Assembly (NCBI GenBank): GCA_021234155.1
Contig: JAJEKV010000041.1
Location: forward strand, 8,752,917 to 8,816,916
Direction of reading: 5' to 3'
DNA: 64,000 bases
From: Isoetes taiwanensis
Taxonomy: Eukaryota > Streptophyta > Lycopodiopsida > Isoetales > Isoetaceae
Shown: in pieces, positions 1-11,917 of the stretch
Layout: each line of letters opens with the position of its first letter
How positions within the stretch are numbered: position 1 is the stretch's first letter
Position numbers and translations under genes: made by a program
Notes under the pieces: model-generated
The model's input: the letters and a program-made list of their open reading frames with translations, nothing else
Told to the model about the DNA's origin: nothing
Databases searched by the model: none

Positions 1-213
1 AACCTTCTAAACCGCGTACGCGAAACAGTAAAAACCACGTATGCAAAAAAAAAATAAAAATTACACTTTTGCGTACTCGAAAAAGTTTTTGCGTACGCGG
101 TTTAGAAGGTTTTGCGTATGTCAAATTCAAATTTCAAATTTGTACGCGAAAAAAAAAATTCGTGTACGCGGTTTTCATTGTTTCGCGTACGCGAAAAAAC
201 TTTCGCGTACGCG
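1..213. repeat. CGCGTACGCG palindrome cluster with a flanking inverted repeat
   Basis: The 10-base palindrome CGCGTACGCG, or a close variant, occurs at about 13-22, 91-99, 142-148, 163-170, 184-193 and 203-212, separated by A/T-rich spacers. Bases 1-25 are repeated in inverted orientation at about 87-111, so the segment can fold into a stem of about 25 bp. No coding sense was seen; the single open frame here is low-complexity. It may be the edge of a satellite or a TE end cut by the window boundary. Confidence 0.7.
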
Positions 214-2584
214 AAACATTTCAAAATAGTTGGTCTTAGTAATTTCTAGCCTCAAGAGCTAGACTTGATTATTTCTAGTTGTGGATTCAACTAGGGTTGT
301 AACCAGTGACTTGGTTATGTTATTCGCTATATACTTCCTTGATCGAGGTTGATAGCAAGAAAGATAAACTATCTAGGTCAAACTATTGATTTAATTATCT
401 AAGCTAAATATATGTGGATTAAATTAGTTGAGGATTATTTTGAGACCATTACAAAAGGGATAAATTAAAAAGAAAATGCTTTAATATATTTAGGCTAAGG
501 GTCTGGTCACATGAAGCTAGTGATAGGGCTTCTTCCATATCAATTGTGTAAAATAGAAGTGTCACATGCACCCAAATGATAGCAACGGAGCCCTATTGAC
601 AGGGATTGCTTCCCCAGGCTCCTACCGTCAGTTGAATGCATGTCTGAGGCAAGCTAGTTTATGTAATGGCATAAGAACATATGTTTTGTAAACACGGAAA
701 AAATTTGACCGTGGCAGTCTCTCATGTTAGTGAACTTAAAAGAGTGCAACTAGTTATATATACCGATTGTTATATGTCCAACTTCCTTTCTTTGAAACTA
801 ATCGTCGCCTTCACAAAAATGTTTTGATTTATTGATTGCCTCACCGGTTCTAACTTGTGTTTTCTCTCCTTTCCATCTTGCAATAGACTAGACAAGTATG
901 ACATGGTATTGCCAGATCAGTTAGAATCTTATGTATTACCACCTCGAACTCAATCAATTGCAAAATTGAATCCAAGCCTAAAATTGCCCAATGTATTACC
1001 ACCTCGAACTCAATCAATAGCAGAATTGAATTCAAGCCTAAAACTGCCCAAGCCTTCTGTTGCATCTTTTTGCTAGTTTATTTTTATTTGTTTTTGCAAA
1101 ATTATGGGAATATTTTCCCCCAATGTTTCTTTTCCTTTTCTTCTCTTCTTGCTCGATCATCTATCCTTTGATCCAGCACCTGAAGTGTGCTATTTGGCAT
1201 CTGGAATGCGCTATTAAGCTAAAGCTAGGTTTTTTTTTTTTTTTTGATCTAGATATTGTCGTTTAAAGTTCAAACATTATTAAGGTAAATATGGAGGTCC
1301 GATTTCATCTTTAGTCCTTTTCTTTCTGTTCATAATTTCAAAATTTAAGCATTAGAGTGAAATTCCACTATGGATGTTCTTGATGTGGTAGTTTACGTCC
1401 ACAAATTAGGAAGAGCCATCTTGCAAAATGCCGAAGGAGCGCAAATTCCATTAGTGGCAATTAAGAATGGCAATTTAGATTTGGCATTTGGCCCGGTTTA
1501 GTGTATAATTGCCAAAAATGATGCTCTAACTACTGGGAGATGAGGGCTGGGAGTTGGAAGTTCCAGCGTTAATGGCAATGTTTAAGTTAATTGCCTTCTG
1601 CTATGTGGAATCTCACCTTAGCTTATGCAGATTGTTGCTTCACACTGTTTGCAAAATCTCCTAGGGTTATAAAATAGGTACAAATTAAAGGTCGTCAATC
1701 CTGGTTGTACTAGGTAGAATGACGGAATTATGTGCAAAGATCTTGGATCACTAAGAATTCAAGGGCAAGTTTTTTGACAATCATGCTTTGGTCACATAAG
1801 CTTGGAGCCACAAGGAGCCAACCAGGTGTGAATACACGGATGGATTGGTGAAGCTGCAGTGCCAGGCTAAGTTTTCAAACTGGCATGAGTATGCATTTGG
1901 CAGGAAAGGTGATGAACCAGTATGTTCCTTCATACTTTGCAAGGGCGTTTGCTTTGGAGCTAGAAGGTTTTCAGTTGATTGGAAAGATGTCAAAACATAG
2001 CTAAATCTAAGCTATACAAAGTGCTAGCAATGCAAAGGGCTAGAAGACTTCGGACAAATTCTACAGAAAGTAGAATGTACTACATGAGTTTCTAGAGAGC
2101 TCTTTTGCGACTTCACAATGACATCAGCACCTTCACTGCAACGATACTTTGCAGCGCAGCGCGTTCCTTCCACGTTTCAATCCACTCACAAATCCAATTT
2201 CCCACACTTCTTTGGGAGTAACGCCTTCAATTCAACACTCTTATCTTTTCAATGATATTTCACATTTTCCATGGCTGCCACTTATTCAAGATATTGAATA
2301 ATACCAACAACCATTACGTTGGTTTCCAAATATACTCAAGGTCGGTTTCAATGCAAAACTGCGAGCGCACGAGCAATTAGTGGAGCTCCAACACGCTATC
2401 CACAGTCCTCCAATAATACCTACACCTGTATTGTGTTGGGAAAGCTTACAAATAAAATAAAAGGTAATTACATCTCATGCTGACACTCCTTTTGGCTATA
2501 CCAAACTCAAAGGTACAGCCTAAAAGGCTTTTAAGAGTACACATAGCAACAAACATTTAAGTAAAGCTGCCTCGTCAACGCATC
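214..2584. other. Non-coding stretch upstream of the PMT gene's 3' end
   Basis: No gene is recognised. Open frames are short and lack a conserved look. It holds the 60-bp tandem repeat listed separately and a T-run near 1231-1245. The part just below 2585 should include the 3' untranslated region of the minus-strand methyltransferase gene, but no convincing polyadenylation signal was singled out. Confidence 0.5.
931..1050 (+). repeat. Two-copy 60-bp tandem repeat inside a short ORF
   Basis: Two head-to-tail copies (931-990 and 991-1050) differ at only a few positions. The unit is exactly 20 codons, so the plus-strand frame stays open across both (ATG at 903, stop near 1076). Each unit encodes a peptide beginning VLPPRTQSIA and ending SLKLP. 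The LPPRTQ-type motif resembles the linker ahead of reverse transcriptase in some LTR retrotransposons, but that is a weak analogy. It could be a retroelement scrap or chance. Confidence 0.55.
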
Positions 2585-5500
2585 TCACTCTATGATCCAA
2601 AACTTCTTTTGACATATAAGAATTTGCTCCTCTTCAGAAGTGTTAACAACTTTAATCTCCCAAAGAAACTTGGATAGAATCTGTTTTGTTTGATTTATAA
2701 TCGGTAATGTGTCCCGAATTATGACCATGCCCTAGAAACAGGATTAGACAAACTGATAAGAACTTATGCGAACTTATGCGACAAGCAAGCATAGAAGCAT
2801 TACTGCAAAATGGAAGGAGTCTATAGAAAATACCTGGGGACGCAAGATACGATCCATTTCCAGAATGATGTCAGCAATTTCACAATCTTTTCCATGGTAA
2901 AAGGAAAGGATTTTGTATGCATGAAGCAAATCATACGTCCGTGGATATGTTGAAAAGGATTCACACCTGCAAAAGAAGAAAGTTAACTTTCCATCAGAGC
3001 ATCATAAGAGAAGGTAAAGCCCACTGAATGGAATCTGAAGCAAAGGCAAGCCATTTGTCTCTATTGCATCAGAGCCTGGTTATGCCCCTGACTGAGTCAT
3101 CTTCCTAATTGGTACTCGAGAATCAAAAACAGAACAAGACATCTTGGGCATCAGAAATAGCGTATGAAAACATATCAACCACAAAAAAGAAATTCAAAAA
3201 CAGCGGTGCTAGAAGAAGGTCGAAGAGGAAAGCGAATACGTGGAGCATCTGATGATTGAGAATAAGGAGGTGATCTAATGTAGAATCTGATAATTATCTC
3301 ATAAGATTACGTTCTAACAAGGCTTTAATAACATTTGCAGTAATTTCTTATTGCTTGAAATGCTTGGTATGATGCTTACCAATTATGATACACCCCAGTA
3401 AGCCCTCTGCCATAGATAACCGGAAGAGTGTTTTTAGATTCTGATGGAACCACGTTCATAACCCAGACAGGTTTTTCTGATAGAGCAACAGCAAAGCCCC
3501 CATATAATGCATTCATGTCCATAATATTCCGAATTTGTTTTTGATGCACGTTAAGGTAATTCCAGTAATCATTCACCCGTTCAGTCCAGACACGTGTATC
3601 ATCATGAAATGAACTTGCAGCAACTCCTGCATCATGAAGAATATATTTATCTGGACATCATAAAACAAAAGAATAGTTGCACATAAAAATGGAAAACATG
3701 TTGATTGTGGTCTGGTTACCATCCTTATTAGGCCTGGTTAAACCAAAGAAAGCCATAGAGACCGACCTAATAAATCAGGCTTTATAGAGCGTATATGTAT
3801 CAGGACATTAGCATTCTTAATGTTTAAACCCGGTAAAACCAGGGCAAGCCCATAAGACTGATCTAATTCGTGTTTCAGAACTGTTTTTTTAACATCTCCA
3901 TTCGTGTGACATTGTACAAAATTTAAGCGTCGTTTTATGAGCATTTAAAAAGGATTTCCATCTCCTCTTTCCCCCTATGTTACAAGATAAAAATGTTCAT
4001 GCATCAAATTTGGAGCAGATTTTGTAACAGCAATCAGCACAACTGCTTAAAGAAAAGCAACTTGTCATTCATACCTTCTTCTTTCAAAACGGCTGGGAAC
4101 GTTGTTAGTCGTGCTGGCCATGAAGATATTTTTCCAAATTGTTGGTTATCTTTGAAATGGAAAATACAATTTCGTAAACTTATGTTCCATGCACTGTCCA
4201 TATCATCACTGTCATCACAGAAATATCCAGGACCTACCATTTTGGATTTTTCAAGCTGGCATAAACCATTTTCTGGCTTCTTCCAGATGGCTGTCTGGAC
4301 TTGCCGAGCAGTCAATGTCCAGCACATTGAGTTAGTTATATTTGTAAGAATATTCCATATTGTGGGGAAATTCTTATCTTTACGATAAGCAGGTGGAGCA
4401 GAATAAATAAAGTACCCCCCCGGGCGTAGAAGACGGTCAATTTCCCTGAGTAAAATTCCATCTGCATAATGTAAAAAAAGAAATGTTCAACTTTAAGAAA
4501 TAAAAGGAAAAAGAAAAAGGGCTGGTCGATTATTACTAATATCAACTATAAAAAATTTACAATTACTCCACAAACTACAATAAGGTGGTAGAAAATACGA
4601 GCATAGCAAATATTCTACTACATGAAGTAAATGAAATAAGTGAGAACGGAAGAATAAGCTTCAACAAATAAGAACCAACTTTGCTGAATCTCGAAAAAAA
4701 ACTGGATTCTAGGTTAACAAATAAGAGAAAAAAGAACCCGAATTCTAGGCTATGTATCAAAGTTTCTTATTTTGATTTTCTTTCCCAAGCCTGTTAGATG
4801 ACAAGAAAAGCCACACATTGGCCATGCTGACTTTGGTCATTATTCTCGACACTGCACGAGCCTAAAGTGCTAAAAAAAGAGAAAACAAGAGCAAACAAAC
4901 AAAGAAAATAAATCAAAAGAAGTGTTACAAAGTCAAGTGCAGAACTCTTTTACTGCCCCTACTGCTGCTCGCGATGTCTAATTCTATAAAAACCTAATAC
5001 AACTTCATTCAAGACACCTGCAACTGTATTTGGGAATGCATAACCTCCTCTCAGCATTTTCCTACTGACTTACATGGAAGATTTATAAGTGATACTCTCC
5101 AATCAGGAAAGTAAGGAGAAAATTATAATACTTCAAAACAGCCTGTCCTTACCCACCAGCTTCTCATGGTGAGAATCTCTATGAAGACCTGTGCTTTGTC
5201 TAATTGTCGTAGGCTATAAATCTCTCTACAAAGCCACTAAGTATAACTCTTGGGCAACTGAAGTTACCAAGTAAAATTCGTCCGCCCTCAACGTGGGGTA
5301 TGCTGAGGTGCTTTAAGCAAGGAATGGAACTCAAACGAAAAGAAAATGCAGTCCTCCAATTCTGGAAGAATCAATCCTCTAGTAGAACCCCTGGATGGTT
5401 TCATCTCTCCTTCGTACATATAATGGAAAACCCACTTTTCAATGCCATCAGTGCATCCCTTGAAAAGCACAAAATGTTAAGTCTTAAAAAAGATGAACTT

Positions 5501-6796
5501 CCTTTTCCAATCCCATCACGCCAACTTCAATCTGATGGTTTGGCTATTACCAGGGAGCTGTCATATCATTTGCAAAATGATTCAGCCATGCATCTTTCAG
5601 TTAGGCTGCATGAAACATGTATCAAAATGGAACTTGGAGCTGCCTCAGGATCTCAATATGACAAAATTCAAGATTTACACTACTGGGACAGCAACCTACA
5701 TGGACCTCTGATAGATGCCAGGCACAGCAGGGGAGATGTCCATAAGATGTCCCTTTCACATAAGACGTCCAAACAAGACCATAAATCACATCTTGAACCT
5801 TACCATCTTCATGCCAATCAACTCGACAACGTGAACAATGCACAATATCAAATGATTGGCTGGGGTAAGGCAACCGCTTTGTTCCCAAAACTGCAACCAT
5901 TGCAGGAATGCCACGCTCTAGAGCGAACTGTATTTGGTTTTCATGGCCGTCCACTGGAGCAAATGACATTGTCTGAATATTTAGTGGAAGAAGATATGCA
6001 CCAAAGCTTGCCACTCCACATCCTACATCTAGAACTTGTGCAACCCCAGCTGTTAAAAAGTCCCCATTTCCATCAGTTATCATTCTTCCGAGCCTGTATC
6101 ATGAAGCTGGCCAACAGGATCAGTCACTGCATGAATTCCCTACAATTTCTACTAAAGTCTTATCAAACACATTTGCAGAGGAATACCTCTGGATATAGTC
6201 AGATGCGCCACGTTTGAAGTGAGTACCACCACCTGGAAACCACATTCTAGATCCGTTGGCATGTACCCAGTTCTGACCCCCTTTCACTTCTGCTAAGTGC
6301 GTATGATTGACATTGCTTTTCCACACAAAATCTCGACTCTTTGGCCATCTTATGGGAAGTTTATATTCCTTCGGGGGTGGGACAAGGCAGAACAGACTTA
6401 GATCTGTGGGGGGGCAATGCCTTTCCAAATCTTCCCTGCGGGATAAGTTTAGACGTTTAGAGAGTGTTTTGATGTAAGGCACGTGATGACAAGGAATGTA
6501 CTCGGTGTAACTGAGAGGGCACAGGTCCACCCCACTAGAAGGTATAGAAACAGGATTTGTTCGCCTGGCCAAGGCTATCCTGTTGGATAACCAATTCTGA
6601 CCCTCCTCCTTGATCTCTGCACCCACCACCAGAAGTTAACAAATGCCATTTTCATCCAGAAAGATACAAAAGCGTTACCTTCTCTTGATGTCTGAGGCGT
6701 AAACAATCTGCCCACATATAACAGTATGCACAGAAGTAGCAAGCTAGCCACACAGGATTTGGCGTTGCGCCATGGATACAAGCTTGTTGCTGACAT
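2585..6796 (-). CDS. PMT-type (DUF248) S-adenosylmethionine-dependent methyltransferase, complete 7-exon gene
   Basis: Probable Golgi type II membrane methyltransferase of the plant PMT/QUA2 family, thought to methylate cell-wall pectin. Exons on the minus strand: 6796-6679, 6616-6187, 6093-5804, 4461-4075, 3626-3380, 2966-2834, 2731-2585. All introns are GT-AG and the sum is 1,752 nt (583 aa), a normal family length. Residues 14-29 form one membrane anchor after a short basic tail. [11 protein letters not shown] starts at residue 72, followed by [30 protein letters not shown] and FPGGGTHFK. The SAM-binding motif [14 protein letters not shown] begins at residue 203, then [38 protein letters not shown] and [10 protein letters not shown]. 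The ATG at 6796 is the first in frame; an upstream TTG at 6811 is not a plausible start. By remembered similarity it is nearest the PMT4/5/6 group. Intron 3 (1,342 bp) is the longest. No disruption was seen. No gene symbol is given because orthology was not tested. Confidence 0.95.
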
Positions 6797-7410
6797 GTTT
6801 TCTTCTGCCAAAAACAGATCAAATCATGCGGCTTGCACATCACCTTGGGCAAATCCAATCGAAGTTCCAAGTTCCAAACGTTAGGATAAAAAACTCGTGG
6901 CAAATTCTCGATGAGCTGCCAAGTTCCTTTGCACCCATCCAGCTAAACATCGGTCATGGTCATGTTTTGCCAAAAATGCGCTAAGGCACTCTTCCTGAAA
7001 TCATTCATGTGGTAATTCATAATTAAACAAAACACTAGTAAACGTGTGCCCGTTGTGAGGTTAATGTCCTAATATATGTCTTCACTCAGCCTTTTAACGT
7101 GCATATGTGCTTTGGCATAAGCGATTTTCTCAAGATGACTGGCATTATGTTCTTCTCAAGATGACTGGCATTATGATGGTCCAATTTTCCAATTGAAGAA
7201 CTCGAACTTTTGTTCGTATGTCGTCATTTTGTTTCTTTAGTATAGTGTCAAGCAATCCATGACTATAGTATATTTTGTGATAATGTAGAGGCTTGTTAAT
7301 GGCCCTCTGACGTTATAAATTTTGCAGTTGTGTGCTCGGCATTAGAGCTCTTGATTTAGAACATGTGGGCATTTAATAGCTCACACACTTCCATGTATTA
7401 TTTATTACAA
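6797..7410. other. 5' flank of the PMT gene, no gene seen
   Basis: This should hold the 5' untranslated region and promoter of the minus-strand methyltransferase. No clear TATA box was placed. A 29-bp stretch containing TTCTCAAGATGACTGGCATTATG is tandemly repeated around 7125-7173. No other structure was noted. Confidence 0.4.
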
Positions 7411-7462
7411 GAAACTTATCGCGGCGGCCAAGGCCGCCGCGAACGTTTCTCTTCCCCGTCTT
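7411..7462 (+). repeat. GC-hairpin repeat, copy 1
   Basis: About 50 bp containing a perfect inverted repeat at 7421-7440 (GCGGCGGCC, AA spacer, GGCCGCCGC) followed by a conserved tail reading about TTTCTCTTCCCC. The same segment recurs at 7643-7692 and 11247-11298. The GC-rich hairpin stands out in otherwise A/T-rich DNA. It may be part of a short TE end, since some Helitrons end in a hairpin, but no CTRR end was confirmed. Confidence 0.7.
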
Positions 7463-7479
7463 GTCTATTTTAAGCTAGA

Positions 7480-7570
7480 ACATGCAGGATTTGAACCTGC
7501 ATTTCTTCATCGTGCGTTCAGCGCCTGCACGATAGAAGGTTGCTGATCATAACGACTATAAGATTCCCAA
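7480..7570 (-). repeat. tRNA-like / SINE-like sequence between hairpin repeats
   Basis: On the minus strand a B-box-like GGTTCAAATCC lies at 7497-7487 within a perfect 5-bp T-stem (GCAGG/CCTGC). Upstream a 7-bp stem ATCGTGC/GCACGAT could mimic an anticodon arm, but its loop is 11 nt, too long for a working tRNA, and no matching acceptor stem was found. It is better read as a tRNA-derived repeat than a functional tRNA gene. A second B-box-like TTCAAACCCC lies near 7625-7637 just before hairpin copy 2. Confidence 0.3.
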
Positions 7571-7642
7571 TGCAAAGTGTTATATATATTTTTTTCAAAC
7601 ATGTCATGCAATGATAGCCAGTGGGGTTTGAACCTTGGCGGG

Positions 7643-7692
7643 GAATTTATCGCGACGGCCAAGGCCGCCGCAAACATTTCTCTTCCCCTGCT
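7643..7692 (+). repeat. GC-hairpin repeat, copy 2
   Basis: Same 50-bp unit as at 7411, with one mismatch in the left arm (CGCGACGGCC) and the same CTCTTCCCC tail. Copies 1 and 2 are direct repeats about 230 bp apart and bracket the tRNA-like sequence. Confidence 0.65.
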
Positions 7693-10600
7693 TTGTGTCA
7701 GTTTATAGAATCTAAATATTTTAATAACTCTACCTAAAGAATGAATAAGTTACACGAATACTTGTATTTTAAATGTCTTTGTACCACTAGCAAGGCGAGC
7801 TTGAAACATATAAGATTTGCTAAACTAGCAAAGCGAGCTTGAAAAGATTTGCAAAAAATGTTCTATCGTACTACTACATAAATATCCTTTTGTTTAAGAC
7901 AGGCAAGTTCATTCAAATATAACTCCATTCTAAGACAACACCACCCACCTATATTATACCATGCAAAGCCTATTCATAGAGAATGTTCATTTGATTTGAA
8001 GATAAAGAATTATGGAAAACAATGAGATCCAAATATCAAGGTAATAATATTGTAGCCTTGGTTCTCTAAAGTTTAGCGTTCTGTCATTAGTGACAGAAAT
8101 GTGTTTCATATGCTTCGATGGGTTTATTGCTATGGATGGAATTGAATTTGCAAATAGAGACTAATTTGCCAAAATGGAACTTGAATGTAATGTTAAAAAA
8201 ACAGTGCTCAAAAACTATGTAATAACTCTGGCACCACCGCCCATAACCGAGCTACTGTAAGACAATTTTTAGCAGCAAGAATTGACATTATTTTTGAAAT
8301 AGAGTTTACAGAACAATACCTTTCCTTGAGAAAGTCAGATCAACATAGCTAGCCCGAGATATGCAAGACATTCAGCTATCCGCCACTATACTTCTGGAAT
8401 TTTTGAAGCAAATGATGAAAACTTTGGCATCCATTAGGCCAACAGAAATATTATTTAAGCTCTGCCTAACAATGTTTGTGAGGCCTAACAATGTTTGTCA
8501 GGTCTAAGCATACACGAGCACCATCCCGCTACCTCTAGCTCAGCCAAGTAGCCATATGTATCATATTGCGAAAAATCGAATAGAGCTCAATGTCTCATTC
8601 AATCTAAACTATAAATCTGTGTTGTTAAAACGCCAATATGCAACCTTCTAGGCATCTACAATCTGCCAATTCTAAAAGCATAGGATTAAGGTTGCCTTGA
8701 TATTTCTTAAAGTGTTTTTTTCCTGTCACGTTATGCCTTAATATAATGCGATGTAATAGTGCATGCAAGCCTAGAAGAGTCTAGGTGCAAATGCAACAGG
8801 CTCTAAGCATGCAAATAACATTATAAATAAGGTCATGTTATGCCTTAAGATCATAATATGTAGCAATGCTTGCGAGCAACTGTAAGCATTACTCCACCTA
8901 GGCATATATAACAACTGACGTCTCATGTAGCATTTCATGCACGGTCTACACAACAATAAGAACCTACACAATGCAGCAAAACAAACGCCACAATATAGTA
9001 GCAGAGCATCTACATGACAGGAACAACACGCAATGGCATTACCTAACAAACACTGGCTATAAGCAAGCATATCTACCAGGTCTGCAAAACTTAAACCCTA
9101 CACTAGCGTATCTACCTGGCAGCTTGCTATCTTACGCATTTTTCAAATATTATTAAATCCTTAGCTTGCTTCTAATCCATAGCATTTCAAGCTCCAGTTG
9201 AGTTGAGAGCACGCTAGGAATTATCTCTAACACTGGACTCTAGACATGCATCAAGCTTGAATCATACTGTCAACAAAGCAATGATGAAACCATAAACATC
9301 TAATTAACTGGAAAAAAAAAAGATTCACCTGTGCCAAATCGTTGATCATATTCTCGGTGTAATTCATGCGATGTTTATTCCTGTATAATTTGTCAACTCA
9401 TTAACCATGTATCATTATCACCATAACAAAAAGAATCAACCTGACCTGAGACCTGATATGCTGAGTCCACACATCTGCTCATTAGAGGAATTTCTGCCAT
9501 AGTGGCTCCTTGCCATGTTATCTTAGTCTCCATTCGTATTCAGCAGGCCAATATATTTGCCAATGTGTATTCCACAATTTCACCAATAATTCATCATGAC
9601 ATGTAGCGAAAGCACATTATTGTGAAGAAGAAAGGGGCTATCAAATGGCAAATGAGAGCTCACTTGTTTGTGGTGCAATAACAACTTGAGACTGGTTCCA
9701 GAAGGATTAACGATGGCAAGAAGCTGATACGATCATTTCAAGCTTCAAAGCCTGCATCCAAGCCACTTTATACACTATCTGACTACATATTGCCTACTTT
9801 GCCTATTAAGTATGAGATATAGAACAATATAGAATAGCTACCGTGCTTTCGTGAACAATCCTCAGTGGGTTTTGGCATAATATCACGAAGTGCAAATGCC
9901 CAAACTTGGGATTAAGGTCATGTGTGCATCATACCTCTATTCTTTCTTAGCGAGTACATCTTCAAGCTCTTTCGCAGTTCAGCAAGCTCCGAGTCTTTTC
10001 TCTGTAATAAAATGAGAGCTCCAAAGTTGTATGATATGTCCATACAGTTCCTTAACCCAGGAAAAAGTCAGAAATGTATCATACAGTTCCCCTACAACAT
10101 GTGAAATTGGGCATCATGGTCATCTAACAAATTTCTTAGTGAAGCAACTATGTCAAAAGCACTGGTTATTTTCTCTTTAAATGAAAATTGGGTACTTGCA
10201 TGCAGTGTACACGGCTTCAATTTTGATAATTCCAGTGGGAAATTCAGAATCCACAATGGGGCCAGTAAGAAAATACATCGCTAACATTAAGGCCAGTGAA
10301 AGCCTTTGGGTTCAGCGGCTGGAAAAACCCTCTGAAGAAAATGCAGCAGGGGTGGAGATTGTAGCCACAGTATGATGTCATTTTTTATCCCAACTACACA
10401 ACCCAAATCATCTGCGCTGACCCTGGGCTCCGCCATAGCCAGACCATTTCAGGCGATAAGCATCTATTATCCGAGATACATCCATAGCCAAAGTAGATTC
10501 GCAATCTAAGATATCTCAGACTACACAGGTCCTTGTTACCTTTTGCCCTTAAAATTTGCACACACGCATTTGTGAAAGAATACAAAAGCAGGGGCTATTC

Positions 10601-10794
10601 TTACCATGGTGGCCACAGACAAAGCACATGAGTAGTAGATTTGCCATGCCATGTCGTGCCTGAATTTGTTGCACACATCCGGATGAAACTGAACATAATA
10701 ATACAATTCACATTCTGTGAATCAAGTGCATACCGAACCCAAAAGACGATTTTGTATTGAATCCATATCTGATTCTGTAAGCGGCCTTGATGCC
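7693..10794. other. Long intergenic stretch without a recognised gene
   Basis: About 3.1 kb of A/T-rich DNA. Only short open frames are present, none with a recognisable domain. The longest plausible one (plus, 10181-10375) has no start context, no homology I can name and no clear splice partners. A short direct repeat containing GCTTGAAA and GCTAGC/CAAAGCGAG-like words lies near 7788-7840. Nothing else stood out. Confidence 0.4.
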
Positions 10795-11013
10795 TCACTT
10801 TGAAGCAGTTGGGGAAGTCTGCAACACCGTATAATCGTCCAAAGCCAGAGCAGAGGCGTCTCTGAGTGCCTCAACTTTGATATCTAAGACAGATGGCGAG
10901 CTCAGAGGCAGGTAGAGGCTGGAAGAAATCGTTGTTCTCCATAGCCAGCCCCAGAGTGCAGGAAGCACGCACCTTCTCAGCTCCGACTCTCCATAGCCAG
11001 CTCCGTTCTCCAT
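10795..11013 (-). CDS. Candidate first exon or short ORF of unknown function
   Basis: A 72-aa frame with a true ATG at 11013-11011 in a locally GC-rich patch. It runs MENGAGYGESELRR..., with SVLDIKVEALRDASALALDD in the second half, and ends at TGA where the sequence TTCAAA/GTGAGG would also serve as a splice donor. I do not recognise the protein. The patch contains internal repeats (GGCTATGGAGA twice). It could be the first exon of an unseen gene, the remains of one, or chance; no convincing downstream exon was found on the minus strand. Confidence 0.25.
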   Translation of the reverse strand: MENGAGYGESELRRCVLPALWGWLWRTTISSSLYLPLSSPSVLDIKVEALRDASALALDDYTVLQTSPTASK

Positions 11014-11912
11014 CCAGAACCTTTCCTAGAGATCTGCCACATGATTCCGCATATTGAGCAGGGTCGGAACAGAGCAGGGCCGGATTGCTTGCTCTGCAGG
11101 GCCGGATTGCTTGCAGGGCAGGAAAGGGAGGTCACCCTTTTTTTTTTCATTTTTTTTTAAAGACAGATGTCTCTCCCAGGTTTTTTTTTGCATCAAAGAA
11201 AATAGGAAAAAGCAAAAAAGGAACATGCTTTAGATAGGAGTGACAAGAAATTTATCGCGGAGGCCAAGGCCGCCACAAACATTTCTCTTCCCCGTCTTAC
11301 TCTTGCAAAGGGGAATTTGTATATATGTGGAATGGTGTGAAACCCAATAGAAGAAAGCAAAATATATCATGTTGTTTCCACATAGAAGAGGCAAAAGCAC
11401 ACCTTTGCTGTTGAAGTAGCAAAAATATTGAAATTAAAATTAGTGATCATGTTCTCTAATTGTCCCCACAAATAGGTCCTATCTCTTAAAGTGGAACCAG
11501 ATATTAGAAGAGGCCAAAAGCTTCAACCTCAACAAACGACACATAGCATAGCAGGAAGTTTTGTTGATTTTAAAATGGTTTTACAGTACACTTGAGAGAC
11601 TACAGCAGCAATGATGGCAGGTACATAAACAAAAACATGATGATTAATCAGTAAAAAGTGACCCAAAAATGTGTTAAGGATCTATATCTCTATCTTAAAG
11701 CTCATGCTCTTTTATAAATTTATTCTAAGATCTAAGCTTAAATTGTTGCAGTGGAAAATGTCTGATGTTATCAATTGTGCATCATCCAGCAAAATCAATT
11801 TCAATGATCATAGCAGGTATGTAAATGTTTTCTCCTTAAATTCTGCTCTCAAGTTGCATTCCAAGATATTCAACAAATGAACTGGATTAGCTGGACCGTA
11901 AGGGAATAGTGG
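11014..11912. other. Intergenic stretch with a GCAGGGCCGGATTGC duplication
   Basis: Bases 11060-11125 carry a short tandem repeat, GCAGGGCCGGATTGCTTG twice with a partial third copy. Further on are homopolymer runs (T and A tracts around 11137-11190), the third GC-hairpin copy (listed separately), and A/T-rich DNA without a gene. Confidence 0.45.
11247..11298 (+). repeat. GC-hairpin repeat, copy 3
   Basis: Third copy of the unit at 7411 and 7643: a TTTATCGCGGAGGCCAAGG core, a mismatched hairpin, and the tail TTTCTCTTCCCCGTCTTAC. Mutations in one arm show that the hairpin is not strictly kept. Confidence 0.65.
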
Positions 11913-11917
11913 CTTAT

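Noticed and set aside
5300-6217. 305-aa plus-strand open frame
   Set aside because: It is antisense to PMT coding exons 2-3 and the intron after exon 3. The minus strand carries the family motifs with correct splicing.
6652-6903. Upstream extension of the PMT protein from 6903
   Set aside because: It is in a different frame from exon 1. The in-frame ATG at 6796 gives the expected short cytosolic tail and membrane anchor.
7480-7570. Functional tRNA gene
   Set aside because: The T-arm is good but the would-be anticodon loop is 11 nt and there is no acceptor stem, so it is listed as a tRNA-like repeat.
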